The notes under the pieces were generated by a model, which made no database searches, was not told where the DNA came from, and saw nothing but the letters and a program-made list of their open reading frames with translations. From NCBI RefSeq assembly GCF_034134805.1, contig NZ_CP139419.1, forward strand, positions 806,001-870,000: a stretch of DNA of 64,000 bases, written 5' to 3'. Position numbers and translations under genes: made by a program. This DNA comes from Streptococcus sp. S5. GTDB lineage: Bacteria; Bacillota; Bacilli; Lactobacillales; Streptococcaceae. Below, in pieces: positions 1 to 7,990 of this stretch. Every line of letters starts with the position of its first letter. Position 1 is the stretch's first letter.

Positions 1-45
1 CTATCGTGCTGGGACAAAGACGATTTAGTCAACTATTATGAATGA
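1..45 (+). CDS. 3' end of an upstream phage gene (partial, frame uncertain)
   Basis: The window opens inside or at the very end of a gene that precedes the baseplate gene. Two frames stay open from the edge to a nearby stop: one ends at 43-45 (reading ...KDDLVNYYE) and another at 26-28 (reading YRAGTKTI). The RBS of the next gene (GAGGGG, 44-49) overlaps the first of these stops, which fits a tightly packed phage tail operon. Which frame is real cannot be decided without upstream sequence. Confidence 0.3.
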   Translation, partial: LSCWDKDDLVNYYE

Positions 46-56
46 GGGGTGATTGA

Positions 57-476
57 ATGAATCGCTCGAACTGTACGAATTTAAAGCAGTTTGAGGGCGG
101 TCGAGTCGTTAAGCAAGGCGACTCGGCTTCCCTCTTTGGCTATGAGTTGCTAGATGAAAATTACAATCCAGTAACCGAATTGGAAGGTCAGGAAGCTACG
201 ATCACACTTGCTAATCGTAGCGGTAAGACCAGTTTAACCAGCACGGTCACAGACCACAAGATTAAATTTACGATTGGTAAAATCTTACCAGTCGGTATCT
301 ATCAAGTGGAAATCACTTGTGGACACTATGTATTTCCGTCTGATAAATCAACGGTAATCAAAGTGACACAATCTGCAGAAGAATATACTTCTGACAGTTT
401 GGAAGAGCTTCGGAAGCGTGAGCAAGGCGAAGAACTCCCGGACCTTACCGTACTATATAATCTAGCTAAAATTTGA
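57..476 (+). CDS. Phage baseplate upper protein, BppU N-terminal-type domain
   Basis: A 139-residue protein resembling the N-terminal domain of siphophage baseplate upper proteins (BppU family), which attach receptor-binding proteins to the tail tip. The pattern KQGDSAS-GYELLDENYNPVTELEGQ, followed by alternating hydrophobic strands and a short acidic C-terminus, suggests a small beta-sandwich that assigns values to a slot, as in other streptococcal phages. The start is set by GAGGGG eight bases upstream of ATG 57. It is followed at 11 bp by the next tail gene in the same direction, so the three genes form one operon. In lactococcal phages this domain is the N-terminal part of a larger protein, so here it stands alone and hands on to separate fibre genes. 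Family assignment is by pattern only. Confidence 0.7.
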   Translation: MNRSNCTNLKQFEGGRVVKQGDSASLFGYELLDENYNPVTELEGQEATITLANRSGKTSLTSTVTDHKIKFTIGKILPVGIYQVEITCGHYVFPSDKSTVIKVTQSAEEYTSDSLEELRKREQGEELPDLTVLYNLAKI

Positions 477-487
477 AAGGATAGAAC

Positions 488-838
488 ATGACTTTAAACA
501 CAGAGAAATTAACACAATTCGCGCAAGCAGTCGGAGCCGATGTCAAAGAAATTAAAACAACTTTGGCTAACAAAGCAGACAAGTCAGAAATTGGCCAAGG
601 CGGGATCACACAACAACAACTAGACACGGCTATCGCTGGCGTCAAGACTGCCATTTTAGGCGATGGAGTACCAGAAGAATTAGATACTCTCAAAGAGATC
701 GCTGACCGTATCGCAAATGGTGCAGGATCAGCAGACCAAGCTATTGTGTCTAAAATGACAGAGCTTGGCCAAAAATTCACTGACCTTGAGAATACCAATT
801 TTGTGCAAATCTATACAACGGCTAAAAATACCCTCTAA
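488..838 (+). CDS. Phage tail-fibre connector protein
   Basis: A 116-residue, Ala- and Lys-rich, mostly helical protein. Its centre (GDGVPEELDTLKEIADRI) matches a motif common in tail-fibre and tail-collar proteins of Gram-positive phages. The N-terminal half (KLTQFAQAVGADVKEIKTTLANKAD) reads like a trimeric coiled-coil stalk. Together these suggest a fibre stem segment that links the baseplate protein upstream to the fibre head downstream. The RBS GAAAGGA lies just before ATG 488, and GGAGG for the next gene overlaps the 3' end. No catalytic motif is visible. Confidence 0.6.
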   Translation: MTLNTEKLTQFAQAVGADVKEIKTTLANKADKSEIGQGGITQQQLDTAIAGVKTAILGDGVPEELDTLKEIADRIANGAGSADQAIVSKMTELGQKFTDLENTNFVQIYTTAKNTL

Positions 839-849
839 GGAGGTACTGA

Positions 850-1734
850 ATGGATAAATTAAAAAAAGCTATAGAATCCATTGGTCGTGATATTGGGGCG
901 CTTCAAGCCAACCAAGGCGGAGCGTTACAGACTACCAAAGCTTACGAGTTATTTCCGACTTATGCGACATTACAAGCACAGATGACCACCAACATCAAAG
1001 AGAAGCACGTTGACTTAGGTCTGGACGCTCTCATTGACACCAAACTCCAAAACGGTGGTGATCCGTTTATTACACGGTCAAAATTGCCAACGATTGACAC
1101 AAGCCAACTTGCAAGTAAGAATGATCTGGAAGAACTCAAACGCAAAGTAGGAACGGGTGCTAATAGTGGAAGTACAGAATTAAAAGGTCAAGGTTTCCCG
1201 TACGCTCTAAATGCAGATATTGGTACAATTTATACCGATACGACAGCGAAGAATGGGGCTGTCAAGTGGATCAAAAAGACCGCTGGAACTGGCTCTAACG
1301 CTTGGTCTGTCTTGTTTGGTGATGTCAAACACAAGCCAAGAATTTCATCGAGCCAAAACAATGCGTATGTCGAGTTTAGACGTATAAACTCCACGGTAGA
1401 GGTCGGTTTCGGTGGTCTATCGTGGGGTTGGTTTGGAATCGTGAGACGAGGTGCGCCCAGCTACGTTCCCCAAGGGTCGGACCGTGAGCGTAACGTGGTG
1501 ATCTTAAATGTCGGTGGTATACCCGTTGGTTTTCGTGCCACTAGCTCAAAACTTGGTATTATGACAAATGACAAGGGAAAACGTTTGGGAACATTTTATT
1601 TAGGTGGGCCGGACGACGGCAACCAGCTACGCTTACAATTCGATGATCCAGTCCCAACAGATCGTGATATCGGAGACTTGCGATTTACAAATATGTCGTA
1701 TACCACGGACGACCCGTGGCCAGAAACTTTATAA
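850..1734 (+). CDS. Phage tail fibre / receptor-binding protein
   Basis: A 294-residue protein with a helical N-terminus (about residues 1-100, repeated NDLEELKRKV-like heptads), a conserved middle (IGTIYTDTTAKNGAVKWIKKT, about 120-140) often seen in streptococcal phage fibres, and a Gly/aromatic-rich C-terminal head with many beta strands. The head probably binds the host surface receptor. RBS AAGGAGG is 5-6 bases upstream of ATG 850. The gene ends the phage operon: a strong intrinsic terminator follows directly. No holin or endolysin gene comes after it, although that cassette usually sits between the tail fibre and the attachment site in streptococcal siphophages. Confidence 0.65.
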   Translation: MDKLKKAIESIGRDIGALQANQGGALQTTKAYELFPTYATLQAQMTTNIKEKHVDLGLDALIDTKLQNGGDPFITRSKLPTIDTSQLASKNDLEELKRKVGTGANSGSTELKGQGFPYALNADIGTIYTDTTAKNGAVKWIKKTAGTGSNAWSVLFGDVKHKPRISSSQNNAYVEFRRINSTVEVGFGGLSWGWFGIVRRGAPSYVPQGSDRERNVVILNVGGIPVGFRATSSKLGIMTNDKGKRLGTFYLGGPDDGNQLRLQFDDPVPTDRDIGDLRFTNMSYTTDDPWPETL

Positions 1735-1745
1735 GATGACAACAG

Positions 1746-1772
1746 CGGTAGCGTAATGCTACCGTTTTTTTT
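1746..1772 (+). terminator. Intrinsic terminator of the phage tail operon
   Basis: Seven-base perfect stem CGGTAGC / GCTACCG with a GTAAT loop, followed by eight T residues, 12 bp after the fibre stop codon. Confidence 0.9.
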
Positions 1773-1800
1773 ATTTTCCAAGTAAATTCCAAATAGGTTA

Positions 1801-1819
1801 AAAATATTGTAAAATCAAC
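1801..1819 (+). repeat. 19-bp imperfect direct repeat, copy 1
   Basis: AAAATATTGTAAAATCAAC; 17 of 19 bases match the copy at 2042-2060, 241 bp away. The last 11 bases are identical. Possible attachment or recombinase arm site. Confidence 0.5.
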
Positions 1820-1870
1820 GTTTTTTTATTTTCTTTGAAATGCGAAAGGATAGCAGTACTTTTTAAAATG

Positions 1871-1879
1871 TGCTATAAT
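1871..1879 (+). promoter_or_regulatory. Extended -10 promoter in the phage junction
   Basis: TGCTATAAT, a perfect extended -10 box (hexamer 1874-1879), with no good -35. Transcription would start near 1886 and run into the hairpin at 1912-1935. Confidence 0.5.
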
Positions 1880-1885
1880 ATATAC

Positions 1886-1940
1886 GATAATCGAATACTA
1901 TCACTTACTTGAACCACTAGCCCCAACTAGTGGTTTTGTC
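1886..1940 (+). ncRNA. Candidate short RNA ending in a 9-bp hairpin
   Basis: A perfect extended -10 at 1874-1879 is followed about 26 nt after the predicted start by a 9-bp perfect hairpin (AACCACTAG 1912-1920, loop CCCCAA, CTAGTGGTT 1927-1935) and a short T run (1934-1937). This would give a transcript of roughly 50 nt. No open reading frame fits inside. The layout resembles the antitoxin RNA of type I modules, but no Fst-like toxin ORF is present on the opposite strand. Inference only. Confidence 0.3.
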
Positions 1941-1983
1941 TGTTATAACGGCAATTTTACAGATTGTCTATTATAACGGCAAT
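1936..1983 (+). repeat. Two tandem 20-bp direct repeats, 28-bp period
   Basis: TTGTCTGTTATAACGGCAAT at 1936-1955 and TTGTCTATTATAACGGCAAT at 1964-1983 differ at one base. The spacing of 28 bp is close to 2.7 helical turns. They look like protein-binding iterons, for example integrase or excisionase arm sites. Confidence 0.75.
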
Positions 1984-1987
1984 CGAA

Positions 1988-2008
1988 TGACTACGTAATT
2001 GACTACGT
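1988..2008 (+). repeat. Two 9-bp direct repeats
   Basis: TGACTACGT at 1988-1996 and again at 2000-2008, 12 bp apart, directly after the 20-bp repeats. Confidence 0.6.
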
Positions 2009-2041
2009 TTTTATTTATTTGAACAATATATGACCATGTCT

Positions 2042-2060
2042 AAAATACAGTAAAATCAAC
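2042..2060 (+). repeat. 19-bp imperfect direct repeat, copy 2
   Basis: AAAATACAGTAAAATCAAC; partner of 1801-1819 (17/19). It lies 48 bp upstream of the rnc -10 box. Confidence 0.5.
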
Positions 2061-2104
2061 TAACCGCACTTAATGGATATCTAATGGTAATCGTTTTAAA
2101 ATTT

Positions 2105-2113
2105 TGGTATACT
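2105..2113 (+). promoter_or_regulatory. rnc extended -10 promoter
   Basis: TGGTATACT, extended -10 (hexamer 2108-2113), with a poor -35. The predicted start is 2120-2121, exactly at an in-frame ATG (2121) and 27 nt before the ATG (2148) that matches the family N-terminus. Confidence 0.65.
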
Positions 2114-2147
2114 TAAGAGTATGAATTTATTAGAAAGTAGGCTTCCC

Positions 2148-2849
2148 ATGGAGAAATTACAAGCCCTGTTATCGGAACGGTTTCAGATCGTTTTTTCAGA
2201 TAGCAGTTTATTAGATACAGCTTTTACGCATACCTCTTATGCCAATGAGCACCGCCTCTTAAAAATTTCACATAACGAACGTTTGGAATTTTTAGGAGAC
2301 GCTGTTCTTCAATTAGTTATTTCCGAATATTTGTATAAGGAACACCCAAACAGACCGGAGGGAGATTTGTCCAAATTCCGTTCTATGATTGTCCGTGAAG
2401 AGAGTTTGGCTGGTTTTTCTCGGGATTGCCAATTTGACCATTTCATCAAACTAGGCAAAGGCGAAGAAAAATCTGGTGGCCGGGACCGCGATACGATTCT
2501 TGGCGATTTATTTGAAGCCTTTTTAGGTGCTCTTTTACTGGATCAAGGAGTGGAAGCGGTCAAACGCTTCATTTATCAGGTCATGATTCCCAAGGTTGAA
2601 ACGGGTCAATTTTCTCAAGTCATTGACTACAAGACCCGTCTGCAAGAACTGTTGCAGGTTCACGGAGATGTGGAGATCCAGTATCAAGTGGTCAGCGAGT
2701 CCGGTCCTGCTCATGCCAAAGAGTTTGAAGTAGAAGTATTCGTGAACGGTCAAACGATGGGCCATGGTCATGGTCGTTCCAAGAAATTAGCGGAGCAGGA
2801 AGCAGCCCGCAATGCAGTTGAAACGAGGAATGATGGGCCATGTATTTAA
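2148..2849 (+). CDS. rnc: Ribonuclease III
   Basis: Endoribonuclease that cuts double-stranded RNA, processing rRNA precursors and sRNA-mRNA duplexes. The N-terminal RNase III domain (about residues 5-130) carries the signature [13 protein letters not shown] with the metal-binding Glu/Asp residues, plus the second acidic pair in [18 protein letters not shown]. The C-terminal double-stranded RNA-binding domain (about 155-228) ends in [15 protein letters not shown]. From ATG 2148 the length is 233 residues, normal for streptococci, and the N-terminus (MEKLQALL) aligns with known homologues; AAGTAGG lies six bases upstream. An in-frame ATG at 2121 would add nine residues and would be read from a leaderless mRNA. 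The gene overlaps smc by 10 bp, a conserved arrangement. Confidence 0.95.
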   Translation: MEKLQALLSERFQIVFSDSSLLDTAFTHTSYANEHRLLKISHNERLEFLGDAVLQLVISEYLYKEHPNRPEGDLSKFRSMIVREESLAGFSRDCQFDHFIKLGKGEEKSGGRDRDTILGDLFEAFLGALLLDQGVEAVKRFIYQVMIPKVETGQFSQVIDYKTRLQELLQVHGDVEIQYQVVSESGPAHAKEFEVEVFVNGQTMGHGHGRSKKLAEQEAARNAVETRNDGPCI

Positions 2850-5800
2850 AAGAGATTGAAATCCAAGGCTTTAAATCCTTTGCGGATAAGACAAAAGTCG
2901 TATTTGACAAAGGGGTCACTGCCGTTGTAGGGCCTAATGGATCTGGAAAATCCAATATCACGGAGAGCTTGCGCTGGGCCCTGGGGGAATCCAGTGTCAA
3001 GAGTCTACGTGGGGGCAAGATGCCCGATGTTATCTTTGCCGGGACAGAATCGCGAAAACCGCTGAATTATGCCTGTGTCACAGTTGTCTTAGATAACCAG
3101 GATGGTTTTATCCAGCAGGCAGGGAAAGAAATTCGTGTCGAACGGCATATTTATCGTTCAGGAGACAGCGAGTACAAGATCGATGGCAAGAAAGTACGTC
3201 TTAGAGATGTGCATGATTTGTTCATGGATACGGGATTGGGACGTGACTCCTTCTCTATTATTTCCCAAGGAAGGGTAGAGGAGATCTTTAACTCCAAACC
3301 GGAAGAACGCCGGGCCATCTTTGAAGAAGCTGCTGGTGTCTTGAAATTTAAGACGCGGCGTAAGGAAACTGAGACCAAACTCAACCAAACCCAGGAGAAT
3401 TTGGACCGTTTGGAGGACATCCTTTATGAATTAGAAGGACAGATCCAACCTCTTGAAAAGCAAGCGACGGTTGCTCGCCGTTTCTTGGAATTAGACCAAG
3501 AACGGCAGGTTCTCTTGCTGGATGTTTTAGTTGCTCAAGTCGATCTGACAAAAGAGCTCTACGAAAAGGCTGATCAAGAAGAAAAGGCCATTCAAGAACA
3601 GTTGGCTTCTTATTACCAACGTCGTCAGGTCTTAGAAGAAGAGAATGTACGCATCAAGAAAGCCCGTCATCAGTTGGATGAGAGCTTAGCTGAGGACCAG
3701 GCCAGCTTACTTGAGGTTACTCGTTTGATCAGTGATTTGGAAAAGCAAATCGAAGTAGCTAAGCTGCAATCAAGCCAAGCAGCCCATAGTCGCAAGGAAA
3801 ATTTAGAGCGATTGGATGCTGTTTTGGCCCGTCTGGAAGAAGCGAAACAAGAGCTGGCTCAAAAACAAGAGACGCTAGCTGTGCTTCAACAAAGACTGAC
3901 AGAGAACCGTCAGCAACAAGAAGAGTTGGAAAAAGAATTAGCCAACTATGAAGAAGATCCGGAACAAGTCATTGAGCATCTACGCGAGCAGTATGTCGCA
4001 CTCTTGCAGATGGAGGCTGAAAAATCTAATGAGCGAACAGCCATTGAGAGCCGGATCCAAGCACTCCTGCAAGAATCAAGCCATCGTCAAGAGGATTTGA
4101 CCAAGGCACAAACAAACTTTGAAACTGCCAAGGAAAAAGAAGTCCGACAATTGGAAGAGTTGGATCAGGCACAAGCGACGGTCAAAGGCCTATTAGCAGA
4201 ATACCAAGAGCAATTGGTAAAAGTGGAGCAGGCCAAAGCTGCCTACCAAGAGGCTCAAGCGGCCATGTTTGACTTGATGGATGAGAGCAAGAATAAGCTG
4301 GCGCGGATCAATAGCTTGGAAGCTATTCAGAAAAACCATAGTAACTTCTATGCAGGCGTCAAGAGCGTTTTGCAAGAAGCAGAACGGTTAGGAGGCATCT
4401 GTGGGGCTGTTAGTGAGAATTTGAGCTTCTCAAAAGACTACCAGACGGCGCTTGAAATTGCTCTGGGAGCTAGCAGCCAACAGATCATTGTCGAGGATGA
4501 AAAGGCTGCAACGCGAGCGATCGATTTCTTGAAACGCAATCGCTTGGGACGGGCAACTTTCCTTCCGCTCACGACGATCAAAGCTCGTCAACTATCCCCT
4601 CGGAATCTGGAATTAATTCAGGCCAGTGCAGGATTTCTAGGAATTGCGAGTGACTTGGTAACCTATGAGAATCGGTTTGAACAGATTTTCCAAAACTTGC
4701 TTGGAGTAACGGCTATCTTTGACACGACGGAGCATGCGCGTGAGGCGGCTCGTAAAGTCAACTATCAAGTTCGGATGGTGACCTTGGATGGGACCGAATT
4801 GCGGACCGGAGGGTCGTATGCCGGTGGTGCCAATCGTTCCCAAAATACGGTCTTTGTCAAACCAGAATTGGATAGTTTGAAGCAGGAAATGCAAGCTCTG
4901 GATGCTTGTTTGAGAGAAGCAGAGCAGGAGGTCGAGACCAAGGACAATCTGCTCAAGCAGGCGCAAGAATACCTGGCCTCTATTCAAAGCCAAGGTGAGC
5001 AAGCGCGTCTAGAGCAACAGCGGGCCCAATTGGCCTACCAACAAAGCCAAGAGCAACTGAAAGAAATTCAGGAACTCTTAGAAGCTTTGAAGTCAGAATT
5101 GGCAACAGATGCGACCCAGTCTCTCCAAGAAGAGCTGGAATCCCTTACTGAGCAATTAGCAAAAATTGAGCTTCAAAAAGAAAATCTGAATCGCGACATT
5201 GAAACCATGAAGTCGGATAAAGATGTTCTGCAACAAAAGGTACAAAACCTGCAAGAGCAATTGGCAGAATTGCGACTTCAACAGACGGAATGGTTGAGCC
5301 AACAAAGCTACGAGCAAACAGATGCTTGTCGCTTGGAAGAAACGATCTCCCAGTTGGAAGTAGAAGAGCATCAGTTGCAATTGCTGATTGAACAAGGCGA
5401 GGCCAAAGTCCAGACAGTTGATGTGGAGCAGCTAGCCAACCAATTGACGCAGGCACAAGCCAAGAAAACGGACTTGGAACAAGGGGTCATTCGGAAACGA
5501 TTTGAGCTGGATGATTTGGAAGGCCAGGCCGAAGATGTGGCAGAACAGATGGAACAAGCTCGCAAGAAAAACGAAGAATGGATTCGTCAACAAGCCAAGG
5601 CTGAAGCGACACGTGAAAAGCATGCGGATCGTTTGAACAAGCTCTTAACGCAAATTACCGATGAATTCATGCAAAGCTTTGACCAAGCCAAAGAGCAGGC
5701 CAAACCTGTTGGAAATCTTGCAGTGGCTGAAAACCAGCTCAAGAGCATCGAAAAAGATATTAAGGAACTTGGTCCAGTCAATGTGGATGCGATCGAGCAG

Positions 5801-6376
5801 TACGACGAGGTGAAGGGGCGCTTTGATTTCCTTTCCAGCCAGCGTGAGGATGTCTTGGCTGCGAAAAATATGCTTCTGTCTACCATCAACGACATGAATG
5901 ACGAGGTCAAGGAACGCTTTAAATCAACCTTTGAAGCCATTCGTGAATCCTTTAAAGTCACTTTCCGTCAAATGTTTGGTGGGGGTTCTGCTGATTTGAT
6001 TCTGACAGAGCCAGATCTTCTGACAGCTGGTGTTGAAATTTCTGTACAGCCACCTGGTAAAAAGATCCAATCCTTAAACCTCATGAGTGGTGGAGAAAAG
6101 GCCTTGTCTGCTTTGGCCCTCTTGTTCTCGATTATTCGTGTCAAGACTATTCCATTTGTCATTTTGGATGAGGTAGAGGCTGCCCTAGATGAGGCCAATG
6201 TTAAGCGCTTTGGGGATTATTTGAACCGCTTTGATAAGGAAAGCCAATTTATTGTCGTGACGCACCGGAAGGGAACCATGTCAGCTGCCGATTCCATCTA
6301 TGGTGTGACCATGCAGGAGTCTGGGGTTTCTAAAATCGTCTCAGTAAAATTGAAAGACTTAGAAAATGAAGAATAA
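2840..6376 (+). CDS. smc: Chromosome segregation protein SMC
   Basis: Condensin ATPase that organises and helps segregate the chromosome with ScpA and ScpB. 1178 residues, the usual length. The N-terminal head has Walker [10 protein letters not shown] (about 32-40). Two long Glu/Gln-rich coiled coils flank a hinge (about 500-670, starting near [11 protein letters not shown]). The C-terminal head has the ABC signature [14 protein letters not shown] (about 1080) and Walker [16 protein letters not shown] (about 1106). All ATPase motifs are intact. Translation is probably coupled to rnc, whose last 10 bp it overlaps, and its own 3' end overlaps the next gene by 11 bp. Confidence 0.98.
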   Translation: MYLKEIEIQGFKSFADKTKVVFDKGVTAVVGPNGSGKSNITESLRWALGESSVKSLRGGKMPDVIFAGTESRKPLNYACVTVVLDNQDGFIQQAGKEIRVERHIYRSGDSEYKIDGKKVRLRDVHDLFMDTGLGRDSFSIISQGRVEEIFNSKPEERRAIFEEAAGVLKFKTRRKETETKLNQTQENLDRLEDILYELEGQIQPLEKQATVARRFLELDQERQVLLLDVLVAQVDLTKELYEKADQEEKAIQEQLASYYQRRQVLEEENVRIKKARHQLDESLAEDQASLLEVTRLISDLEKQIEVAKLQSSQAAHSRKENLERLDAVLARLEEAKQELAQKQETLAVLQQRLTENRQQQEELEKELANYEEDPEQVIEHLREQYVALLQMEAEKSNERTAIESRIQALLQESSHRQEDLTKAQTNFETAKEKEVRQLEELDQAQATVKGLLAEYQEQLVKVEQAKAAYQEAQAAMFDLMDESKNKLARINSLEAIQKNHSNFYAGVKSVLQEAERLGGICGAVSENLSFSKDYQTALEIALGASSQQIIVEDEKAATRAIDFLKRNRLGRATFLPLTTIKARQLSPRNLELIQASAGFLGIASDLVTYENRFEQIFQNLLGVTAIFDTTEHAREAARKVNYQVRMVTLDGTELRTGGSYAGGANRSQNTVFVKPELDSLKQEMQALDACLREAEQEVETKDNLLKQAQEYLASIQSQGEQARLEQQRAQLAYQQSQEQLKEIQELLEALKSELATDATQSLQEELESLTEQLAKIELQKENLNRDIETMKSDKDVLQQKVQNLQEQLAELRLQQTEWLSQQSYEQTDACRLEETISQLEVEEHQLQLLIEQGEAKVQTVDVEQLANQLTQAQAKKTDLEQGVIRKRFELDDLEGQAEDVAEQMEQARKKNEEWIRQQAKAEATREKHADRLNKLLTQITDEFMQSFDQAKEQAKPVGNLAVAENQLKSIEKDIKELGPVNVDAIEQYDEVKGRFDFLSSQREDVLAAKNMLLSTINDMNDEVKERFKSTFEAIRESFKVTFRQMFGGGSADLILTEPDLLTAGVEISVQPPGKKIQSLNLMSGGEKALSALALLFSIIRVKTIPFVILDEVEAALDEANVKRFGDYLNRFDKESQFIVVTHRKGTMSAADSIYGVTMQESGVSKIVSVKLKDLENEE

Positions 6377-7172
6377 TGATATTAAATTGATCGCTACGGA
6401 TATGGATGGAACCTTTCTAAATGACCAACATCAGTACGATCAAGACCTTTTACGCAAGGTGTTAGCAAGCTGCAAAGAAAAAGGCATCTATTTTGCTGCT
6501 GCGAGTGGCCGTGCCCTCCTTTCGCTCAAATCCCTCTTTAAAGGGTTTGAAGACCAGATGATTTTCATTGCTGAAAATGGCAGTGTGGTAGAATTTCATG
6601 GAGAAGATCTCTACGAAGCGACCATGTCCAAAGACTTTTATTTGGGTGTTTTTGAGGCTTTGAAAGCTTCCCCTTATGCAGACCCGAATAAATTGCTTTT
6701 GACGGGGAAAAAAGGGAGCTATGTCTTAGAAACGGTGGATCCCGACTATCTGGCCTTGAGTCAGCACTACAATGAAAACATTCAAAAAGTGAAAAGCCTA
6801 GTGGATATTCAGGATGAAATTTTCAAATTGACCACCAACTTCGATGCAGCTCTTGTTCTTGAAGGAGAGCAATGGGTCACTGAGAATATCCCAGGCGTCA
6901 AAGCAATGACGACAGGTTTTGAATCGATTGATATTGTCCTCGATTATGTCGATAAAGGAGTGGCGATTACCGCCTTAGCGGATAAACTAGGGATCTCGAT
7001 GGATCAGGTGATGGCTTTTGGGGATAACCTAAATGACCTCCATATGATGCAAGTCGTGGGCCATCCTGTAGCGCCAGAAAATGCACGTCCCGAAATCTTG
7101 GCGATTGCTGAAACAGTCATCGACCACCATGCGACGGGTTCTGTCCTACGCTACATGGAGGAAATTGTATGA
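6366..7172 (+). CDS. Cof-type HAD-superfamily phosphatase
   Basis: 268-residue haloacid dehalogenase-fold phosphatase of the Cof/IIB type, probably acting on sugar phosphates or nucleotides such as FMN. Motif I (ATDMDGTFLND, about 10-20) gives the nucleophilic Asp and the general-acid Asp; motif IV (FGDNLNDLHMM, about 218-228) gives the metal-binding pair; a type IIB cap lies between. It starts 11 bp inside smc and overlaps the next phosphatase by 4 bp (ATGA), so the unit is translationally coupled. The substrate cannot be inferred. Confidence 0.9.
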   Translation: MKNNDIKLIATDMDGTFLNDQHQYDQDLLRKVLASCKEKGIYFAAASGRALLSLKSLFKGFEDQMIFIAENGSVVEFHGEDLYEATMSKDFYLGVFEALKASPYADPNKLLLTGKKGSYVLETVDPDYLALSQHYNENIQKVKSLVDIQDEIFKLTTNFDAALVLEGEQWVTENIPGVKAMTTGFESIDIVLDYVDKGVAITALADKLGISMDQVMAFGDNLNDLHMMQVVGHPVAPENARPEILAIAETVIDHHATGSVLRYMEEIV

Positions 7173-7990
7173 GTAAGATTTCCTTGATTGCGCTGGATTT
7201 AGATGGGACCCTTCTCAATTCTGAAAAAAAGATCTCTCCTCGCAATAGAGCAGCTCTCGCTGCTGCACAGGCTCAAGGTGTCAAGGTGGTTCTAACCACT
7301 GGTCGCCCCTTGAAAGCTATGGATTTTCTTTTGGAAGAATTGGGAACAGCAGGCCTCAAAGAAGAGTATACGATTACCTTCAACGGTGGCTTGGTGCAGC
7401 GAAATAATGGAGAAATCCTCTCAAAAGTTGTCTTGGCACCAGAAGATGTAGCAACCATTCATGATGAAACAGCCCGTCTAGGCCTTCCGCTGGATGCGAT
7501 CAGTGAGGGAACGGTTTATGAGATTCATTCGGAACGGAAGTCCCTCTATTCCCATTACAATCCCTACCTGAACTTTATTGAAACAGATTTTAAAGACCTG
7601 CCATCCACGATTTCCTACAACAAGTGTGTGACAGCAGTCGATCAAGACTTTTTAGATGCAGCGATAAAGCAGATCAAGCCGGACTTATTTCAAGACTATG
7701 AAATTTTTAAATCTCGGGAAATGTTGCTGGAATGGTGCCCCAAAAATGTTCACAAGGCAACAGGTTTAGAGGCATTGGCAGCCATTTTGGGTCTTACATC
7801 TGATCAAGTCATGGCCTGTGGAGATGAGGCCAATGACCTGTCTATGATCCAGTGGGCTGGACTAGGGGTTGCTATGGGCAATGCGGTCCCGGCAGTGAAA
7901 GAGGTGGCGGCGCTTGTTGCACCCGTGACCAATGACCAAGATGCTGTCGCATGGGCAATTGAAAATTATGTGCTAAAGGAGAGTGAATAA
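7169..7990 (+). CDS. Cof-type HAD-superfamily phosphatase (second copy)
   Basis: 273-residue HAD phosphatase with motif I ALDLDGTLLNSEKK (about 8-20), a type IIB cap and motif IV CGDEANDLSMI (about 213-223). It is clearly related to the gene before it but diverged, consistent with an old duplication. ATGA overlap with the upstream gene; ftsY starts on the very next base after its stop, so both are probably co-transcribed with ftsY. Substrate unknown; related enzymes dephosphorylate hexose phosphates or FMN. Confidence 0.9.
   Translation: MSKISLIALDLDGTLLNSEKKISPRNRAALAAAQAQGVKVVLTTGRPLKAMDFLLEELGTAGLKEEYTITFNGGLVQRNNGEILSKVVLAPEDVATIHDETARLGLPLDAISEGTVYEIHSERKSLYSHYNPYLNFIETDFKDLPSTISYNKCVTAVDQDFLDAAIKQIKPDLFQDYEIFKSREMLLEWCPKNVHKATGLEALAAILGLTSDQVMACGDEANDLSMIQWAGLGVAMGNAVPAVKEVAALVAPVTNDQDAVAWAIENYVLKESE

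Larger units (their letters stand above)
1735..2120. other. Repeat-rich non-coding prophage/chromosome junction
   Basis: About 390 bp without a credible gene between the fibre gene and rnc. In order it holds the phage terminator, a 19-bp imperfect repeat copy, an extended -10 promoter, a 9-bp perfect hairpin, two 20-bp tandem repeats, two 9-bp repeats, the second copy of the 19-bp repeat, and the rnc promoter. This density is typical of an attachment region carrying recombinase-binding sites, so it probably contains the right attachment site of the prophage. No integrase gene is in the window, and the core site cannot be fixed without the left end. Confidence 0.5.

Noticed and set aside
1940-2100. 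Possible Fst-type toxin opposite the candidate short RNA
   Set aside because: No minus-strand ORF longer than about eight codons with a hydrophobic segment was found.
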